Of a stretch of 64,000 nucleotides of DNA, positions 59,471 through 64,000 are shown one piece after another. Location of the stretch: NCBI GenBank assembly GCA_033032865.1, contig JAWHQI010000040.1, positions 10,647,001-10,711,000 on the forward strand, in the 5' to 3' direction. The notes beneath the pieces were generated by a model. That model was not told the origin of the DNA and searched no databases. It was given only the letters and a program-made list of their open reading frames with translations. The translations under genes were made by a program, and so were the position numbers. Source of the stretch: Dactylorhiza incarnata. Its lineage: Eukaryota > Streptophyta > Magnoliopsida > Asparagales > Orchidaceae. Numbering within the stretch: the stretch's first letter is position 1; every line of letters begins with the position of its first letter.

Positions 59471-60391
59471 CTAATGAACAAGAGATTTAGGTATCCAAAG
59501 GGGACCAAGTGAGATGGTTCCTTTGGGTACCCAAATACATCGTGTTTGCTTTTGGGGAGATGGAAATGAAGGAGACCTTTTGAGTGGAGTTTGTGTTTCA
59601 TCTTTAACTTTGGGTCTCCATTCAAACCTTAGTTTAATATTATTTTTATGTATCAAATTTCCATTGTGATTATCTTTATCTTTAAGATTATAATTGTAAT
59701 GATTATTGAAAGTATTTTTCATAGGAAATTTGTGAACATTTAATTTTATGTTGGGAGAAGATTGATGTTGTAAATGATAATGATGATTGTATTTTGGAAT
59801 TTCATTTTTAATCTTTTGAAGTTTTTTATTTCCATTATTTGACTTATTCATCTTTTGAGAAATCATATTCAACTTGCTTTTGGATTTTGCATTATATTGA
59901 GAATGTATGTTCTGAGAATTTTTCTTTATGATTTTCTTAAGCAAGTTGATTTTAGTTTTTAATTCATTATTCTTATTTTTTAAATTATGTCTAGCTTTAT
60001 TATAAGCGATTGTGCTATTTTATGAGTGGAAACAATTGAATCAATATGATTTTGATAGTTATTTCTATATTCATCAAATGTTTCACCCATCTCTTTAATT
60101 TCAATTTTCTAGTCGTTACACTTAGCACAATCATTTTTCAAAGATGAATTTTCTAAACATAATCTTTCATTTTTGTTCTTTTACAAAAATAAACTCCGTT
60201 TCAAGTTTCTTGTGTTTTTCTTTTAATTCATTATATTCTACATAAGGTGTAATGTTTTCAACTAAGGAGCCATGGGTAGACCGAGATAACTCAAAATTTG
60301 ATTCTTCATTAACTTTTGCTTTTATACCTTTATTTTCTAAGCGCAATTTGCAATTAGCATTTTTCAATTTCTTAATTTTTCGCTTTGTAGT
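59471..60391 (-). pseudogene. C6 gag C-terminal region, low complexity
   Basis: On the minus strand, 60167-60367 gives a Lys/Glu-rich coiled-coil-like stretch (NELKEKHKKLETEF). The frame at 59471-59944 gives a Lys/Asn-rich basic region ending WVPKGTISLGPLWIPKS, a motif seen near the Gag-Pol junction of copia elements. Stops lie between the two parts (about 59945-60166). Confidence 0.6.
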
Positions 60392-60973
60392 TTAAAGCAA
60401 TTGTAATGTAGAAATAGAATTACATACAATAAGAGATTTTGATTTCCTTACAGCACTTGTGGATGTGGCAAGATTTGAACATATTGTTCCTTGGTCTTCT
60501 TCATCTTCCTCTTCCAAACAAGAGTTTCCATCATCCTTTCCGCTTGATGAGCATTCTATGTAACCATCATTTGAGTAGCTTTCTTGAATATTTGTGCAAG
60601 CTTGTATGTTCTCCAATTCTTGTGTTTGTTCCATACCTACAGAAGGAGAATCATAAGTTCTTTCAAGAAAATTCCAAATCTCATAAGCGGTAGGTAAATT
60701 ATAAATAAGTTTGAAAATATTTTGATCTAACGCACAAAATAAACTATTTATAGATTTTTCATTTAAAACAATTTCGTTTCTAGTTAGTACGCTAGGTGGC
60801 TTTTCAATAGTAATATTCCAAACTTTTTCATCTAAAGCTTTAAGAAAATTTTTCATTGATGTTTTCCACCCTTTATAATTTTTCCCTTCAAATAAAGGTG
60901 GTGCAAGTGATTTTTCATTTATATTAAAATTTTCCCCACTAGTAGAGGCGAGATCATGATCAAGAGACGCCAT
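60392..60973 (-). CDS. C6 Gag N-terminal protein, 193 aa
   Basis: The ATG is complementary to 60971-60973. MASLDHDLAST leads into FEGKNYKGWKTSMKNFLKALDEKVW and later NIFKLIYNLPTAYEIWNFLERTYD, the copia Gag (UBN2-type) pattern with the YxxWKxxM and A-YxIWxxL signatures. After this comes an acidic tail (EEEDEEDQG). The spacer between the domain halves is shorter than in typical Gag, and there is no zinc knuckle in this frame, so it is probably a truncated Gag. It starts about 30 bases from the PBS, a short leader. Confidence 0.75.
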   Translation of the reverse strand: MASLDHDLASTSGENFNINEKSLAPPLFEGKNYKGWKTSMKNFLKALDEKVWNITIEKPPSVLTRNEIVLNEKSINSLFCALDQNIFKLIYNLPTAYEIWNFLERTYDSPSVGMEQTQELENIQACTNIQESYSNDGYIECSSSGKDDGNSCLEEEDEEDQGTICSNLATSTSAVRKSKSLIVCNSISTLQLL

Positions 60974-61022
60974 TATTCCCGATTGTTAAGCCGATTTGGA
61001 ATAACCTGCCTCTGATACCACT

Positions 61023-61644
61023 TGTTGGATCTTGAGGCGCCCTTAGAGGGGGGTGAATAAGGGTTTTAAAATCTTTAAACTTTAATAGAAAACTTTTGAT
61101 ATTTTGGTAGAAGTAAGTTAAATCAAAAGTAAAGAGATAATGAAATTAGAAATGAAATCAATTTTATTAAACAAGAAAAGACATGATTATCATTTATAAA
61201 ATTGATTACAAAATCTGATTTCTTATGATGCTAGAAATCGTAGGCGATAAAGTAAAATCTCTTTTTGTTTTCTATACCGACTCGTATCCCCACGAACCGG
61301 TTGGCTTTAGCCGATCTCTCCCCAGATACGGCCCCAAGCCGCTCTATCCTTCCTATCCCCAGAAAGGCCTCGAGTACCCCCTAGATCTACTCCCTAGACC
61401 CAGTCGCCAACACGAGGCGAATTCCTCCCTAAGTCCTACCTAGACCTAGTCGCCAACACGAGGCTAATTCACAAACCGATTACAACGATAAAATAAAAGA
61501 CAAATACAAAAGATAAATATGAAACTCCCTATGAGGTAATCTACAAGAGACGCCGAAGAATCGTTGAAGATCATTGAAGTCCAAGCGTGCATTCTTCGCA
61601 TTGAGTTAGCGTGTTGATCCAAGCCTCCTTTGATTCCTCCTTTT
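61023..61644 (-). repeat. C6 5' LTR, truncated
   Basis: It matches 52418-53039 closely, then breaks at 61644 into a duplicated piece of C1 gag. All of U3 with the palindrome array and TATA box is missing, so C6 has no promoter at its 5' end. Confidence 0.9.
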
Positions 61645-62199
61645 GCAATAGCATACAATGTTAGTAGAAAATTGTTTATTCTGCTTAGAGTCATACCTGT
61701 CCCTTTCGGGATTGTGATTTGCTCTATCAGAATTGTTGTTGAATTTTTTTAAGCTGGAGGAGGATGATGGCTTGTTCTTCCATTGTCTCCTCTTGCTTAG
61801 CAGCTTCTTGAATTGGTTGGAAAACAAGGATAATTCTCAATCAGAGAGTTCTGAGCATGAAGTGCTAGTCTCAGACTCTTCCTCTTCAGCAAATTTCTCC
61901 TTGAGGGCAGGAGAATCTTCTCTGCTTTTCCTGGAGCTTTCAGCCTTGAAAGTCATAGTCTTTTCTCTAGATCTGGAAGACTCTTCTTCTGCATTCCTGG
62001 TGTTTAACTGCAGCTCATGGGAAAGCAGCTTCCCATATAGATTTGGGGTTGGATGTTTGTAACAACCCCATTCCTACTAGGGCCCCAAGAGGATTTTATC
62101 ATAACAAGTGTCATAAAATAAGGCTAGGCTACCCAAAATGACCTTAGAAGTCTATGTGATAATATCAAAACATCTTAGTTTGCATTTAACAATTTTAGG
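61645..62199 (-). repeat. Duplicate of 63286-63840 (C1 gag plus LTR start)
   Basis: This 555-base segment is nearly identical to 63286-63840, offset 1,641. Both contain C1 gag from the first half of the zinc knuckle through FKKLLSKRRQWKNKP and the acidic stretch to LYGKLLSHELQ, then the first 140 bases of an LTR (TGTAACAACCCC, from 62058 here and 63699 there). At 62199/62200 the copies part: here C1 gag follows, there the LTR continues. Confidence 0.9.
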
Positions 62200-63698
62200 G
62201 CTTTTGAGGAAAATCCTTTCCCTTCCCTTTTGTTGATGGTGCTACGGAGCCATGCACAAATGGCCCATGATCTTTCATTTGGATCTCATCATGGGGTGCC
62301 TTTAGAGCACTCAATCTAATGTTCGCTCTATTCTTTGAGTTTGTGGCTTAGTACCACTAGTAAAGCACCCATTGGTTAGGTATCCATATGTCAAATCTTG
62401 GTCAAATGTGTTGGAGGGCACGACAACTTTCTGGAATATGGTTTTAGCTAAGGAAGAATCTTCCTTCTCCTAATTATAGCCAAGTCCTCCTTTATATGGA
62501 GTGCAGAAGTTGTCTATAATTGAAAGAATAGTTTTAGGCTTTGAGAAACTTTATACAAGCTTTTTTTCTAAAACCAACTTATCCTCCACAGCCTTGATAG
62601 ATCTTTCTCTATAAGCTAATAATATGTTATGAGCTTCGTACTTCTTTTGAAGTACAGAAAGCTCATAAATCAACCTTGTTAATTCAAGGGTCTTCTCATC
62701 CACCTGGGATTTGAATCGTTGAAGAATTCTTATTTCTTCAGTTTGAGCTTTGGCAAAGACCTTGCTTTTCTTTAGTTCTTTTAGAAGAGCACCATACAGG
62801 CTAAGAAGATCATTATATTGATCGGCTAACTTAGAATCATTCTCATCAGCAGCTGATGAGTTTGCTTATGTGTGAGCAACAGACTCAATATCTGATCTTG
62901 AAATAGAAAGGGGGGTTTTGAATTGTGCCTTAACAGGATAGGAGTTGTACTCCCCTTCTTTATCTGTCAAGGTCATCAGCCCATGACTGATCACTTCTTC
63001 TTCAAACTCACTGGTATTGTCTTACAATGATAGAGGTGCCCTTATGCACACTCTTATTGTTGGATAACAACTGTCTCATTCTTCTCTTGAGACAGCAGTA
63101 AGCCCAATGTAGGCTTCTTCTTCATATTCTGAAGAACTTGAGTCACTGTCACTCAAGGTCTTTGGATTCTTAGCTATGATGCTCTACTCAGATTTCTTGT
63201 TCTAATGAGATCTTCTCACATCTTCTCTTTTTCCCTCCTTTCTCTTTTTTGGACAGCCAGCTATGACATGTTCAGGCCTGTTGCAGCAATAGCATACAAT
63301 GTTAGTAGAAAATTGTTTATTCTGCTTAGAGTCATACCTGTCCCTTTCGGGATTGTGATTTGCTCTATCAGAATTGCTATTGAATTTTTTTAAGCTGGAG
63401 GAGGATTATGGCTTGTTCTTCCATTGTCTCCTCTTGCTTAGCAGCTTCTTGAATTGTTTGGAAAACAAGGATAATTCTCCATCAGAGAGTTCTGAGCCTG
63501 AAGTGCTAGTCTCAGACTCTTCCTCTTCAGCAAATTTCTCCTTGAGGGCAGGAGAATCTTCTCTGCTTTTCCTGGAGCTTTCAGTCATGAAAGTCATAGT
63601 CTTTTCTCTAGATCTGGAAGACTCTTCTTCTGCATTCCTGGTGTTTAACTACAGCTCATGGGAAAGCAGCTTCCCATATAGATTTGGGGTTGGATGTT
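62200..63698 (-). pseudogene. C1 gag, central and C-terminal part
   Basis: On the minus strand from 63698 downward: LYGKLLSHELQLN, a Ser/Glu-rich stretch, FKKLLSKRRQWKNKP, DRANHNPERDRYD, then a perfect zinc knuckle CYCCNRPEHVIAGC (about 63255-63296) followed by basic KKRK. A long coiled-coil region comes next (LLSLYGALLKELKKSK, IRILQRFKSQVDEKTLELTR) and then GGLGYN near 62480. This order is that of Sirevirus-like Gag. In-frame stops occur (for example at 63180-63210, 62860 and 62550). The N-terminus lies beyond the LTR at 63699 or outside the window. Confidence 0.85.
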
Positions 63699-64000
63699 TG
63701 TAACAACCCCATTCCTACTAGGCCCCCAAGAGGATTTTATCATAACAAGTGTCATAAAATAAGGCTTGGCTACCCAAAATGACCTTAGAAGTCTATGTGA
63801 TAATATCAAAACATCTTAGTTTGCATTTAACAATTTTAGGTCACCTAGCCTAGGATTAACCAAATGATCTTCAATATGTCAATATAACCTCACAATGACC
63901 CTCGTAATCCTTCAAGGAGATTAATAGGTCACTATGGACCCATTAGGGTCAACCAAATTGGTGAAGTTGACCAAAGACAACCCTAGCCCAAAATGGGTCA
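63699..64000. mobile_element. Start of a Ty3-like LTR at the window edge
   Basis: TGTAACAACCCCATTCC begins at 63699 and breaks the C1 gag frame. The terminus resembles the LTR ends of T1 and T5. Only 302 bases are visible, so family and orientation are open. Confidence 0.6.

Larger units (their letters stand above)
52418..61644 (-). mobile_element. C6: gag-only Sirevirus-like copia element
   Basis: The complete 3' LTR (52418-53852) begins TGTTGGA and ends TCCAACA. The 5' LTR (61023-61644) is truncated. The PBS on the minus strand (AGTGGTATCAGAGGCAGG, about 61005-61022) fits initiator tRNA-Met. The interior has gag and gag C-terminal segments, then about 4 kb of AT-rich non-coding sequence where pol would be; no protease, integrase or RT was seen. 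A solo LTR lies inside at 57531-59009. The upstream TSD cannot be verified because the 5' LTR end is lost. Confidence 0.88.

Noticed and set aside
1..64000. Host protein-coding, tRNA or rRNA genes
   Set aside because: None recognised on either strand; every domain seen is of retrotransposon type. The tRNA-like matches are primer binding sites.

Overview
This window is plant (angiosperm) intergenic DNA made almost entirely of nested LTR retrotransposons. The evidence is Ty1/copia and Ty3/gypsy Gag, protease, reverse transcriptase, RNase H and integrase remnants, primer binding sites (PBS) matching plant initiator tRNA-Met and tRNA-Asp, and 5-bp target-site duplications (TSDs). No host gene, tRNA or rRNA gene was recognised. 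The species cannot be told from the sequence.

The oldest layer is a Sirevirus-like Ty1/copia element (here C1, minus strand). It is cut into pieces at 8294-9121, 29005-30261, 43363-44159, 52298-52417 and about 62200-63698. The insertions that cut it are: T1, a Tekay-like Ty3 element with one LTR at 3809-8293 and a decayed body at 849-3808, itself hit by a copia LTR at 1-848; C2, a complete second copia element at 9122-29004; G4, a Ty3 Athila-like element at 30262-43362; T5, a Tekay-like chromovirus on the plus strand at 44160-52297; C6, a gag-only Sirevirus-like element at 52418-61644; and the start of another Ty3-like LTR at 63699-64000.

Several of these insertions were hit again. C2 carries A1 (12228-18515, plus; non-autonomous with a 383-residue zinc-knuckle ORF) and B (20885-26263, plus; no coding capacity). 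G4 carries F5 (30874-35444, minus; a relative of A1) inside its 3' LTR. C6 carries a solo LTR of the A1/F5 group (57531-59009). Nesting is at least three deep, and most boundaries are fixed by TSDs and by host reading frames that resume across the insertion.

The elements depend on one another. T1, T5, C1 and C2 carry pol remnants, while A1, F5, B, G4 and C6 lack reverse transcriptase and integrase and would have to be mobilised in trans. The least expected pattern is regulatory. At least six LTR families from both superfamilies carry a family-specific cluster of short CpG-rich palindromes directly upstream of a TATA box. These clusters differ in copy number between LTRs of one element, and one motif (CGTTCGTCGAACG type) is shared by copia and gypsy LTRs. 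All four tRNA-Asp-primed elements also carry a second polypurine tract 1.3-1.4 kb upstream of the 3' LTR.
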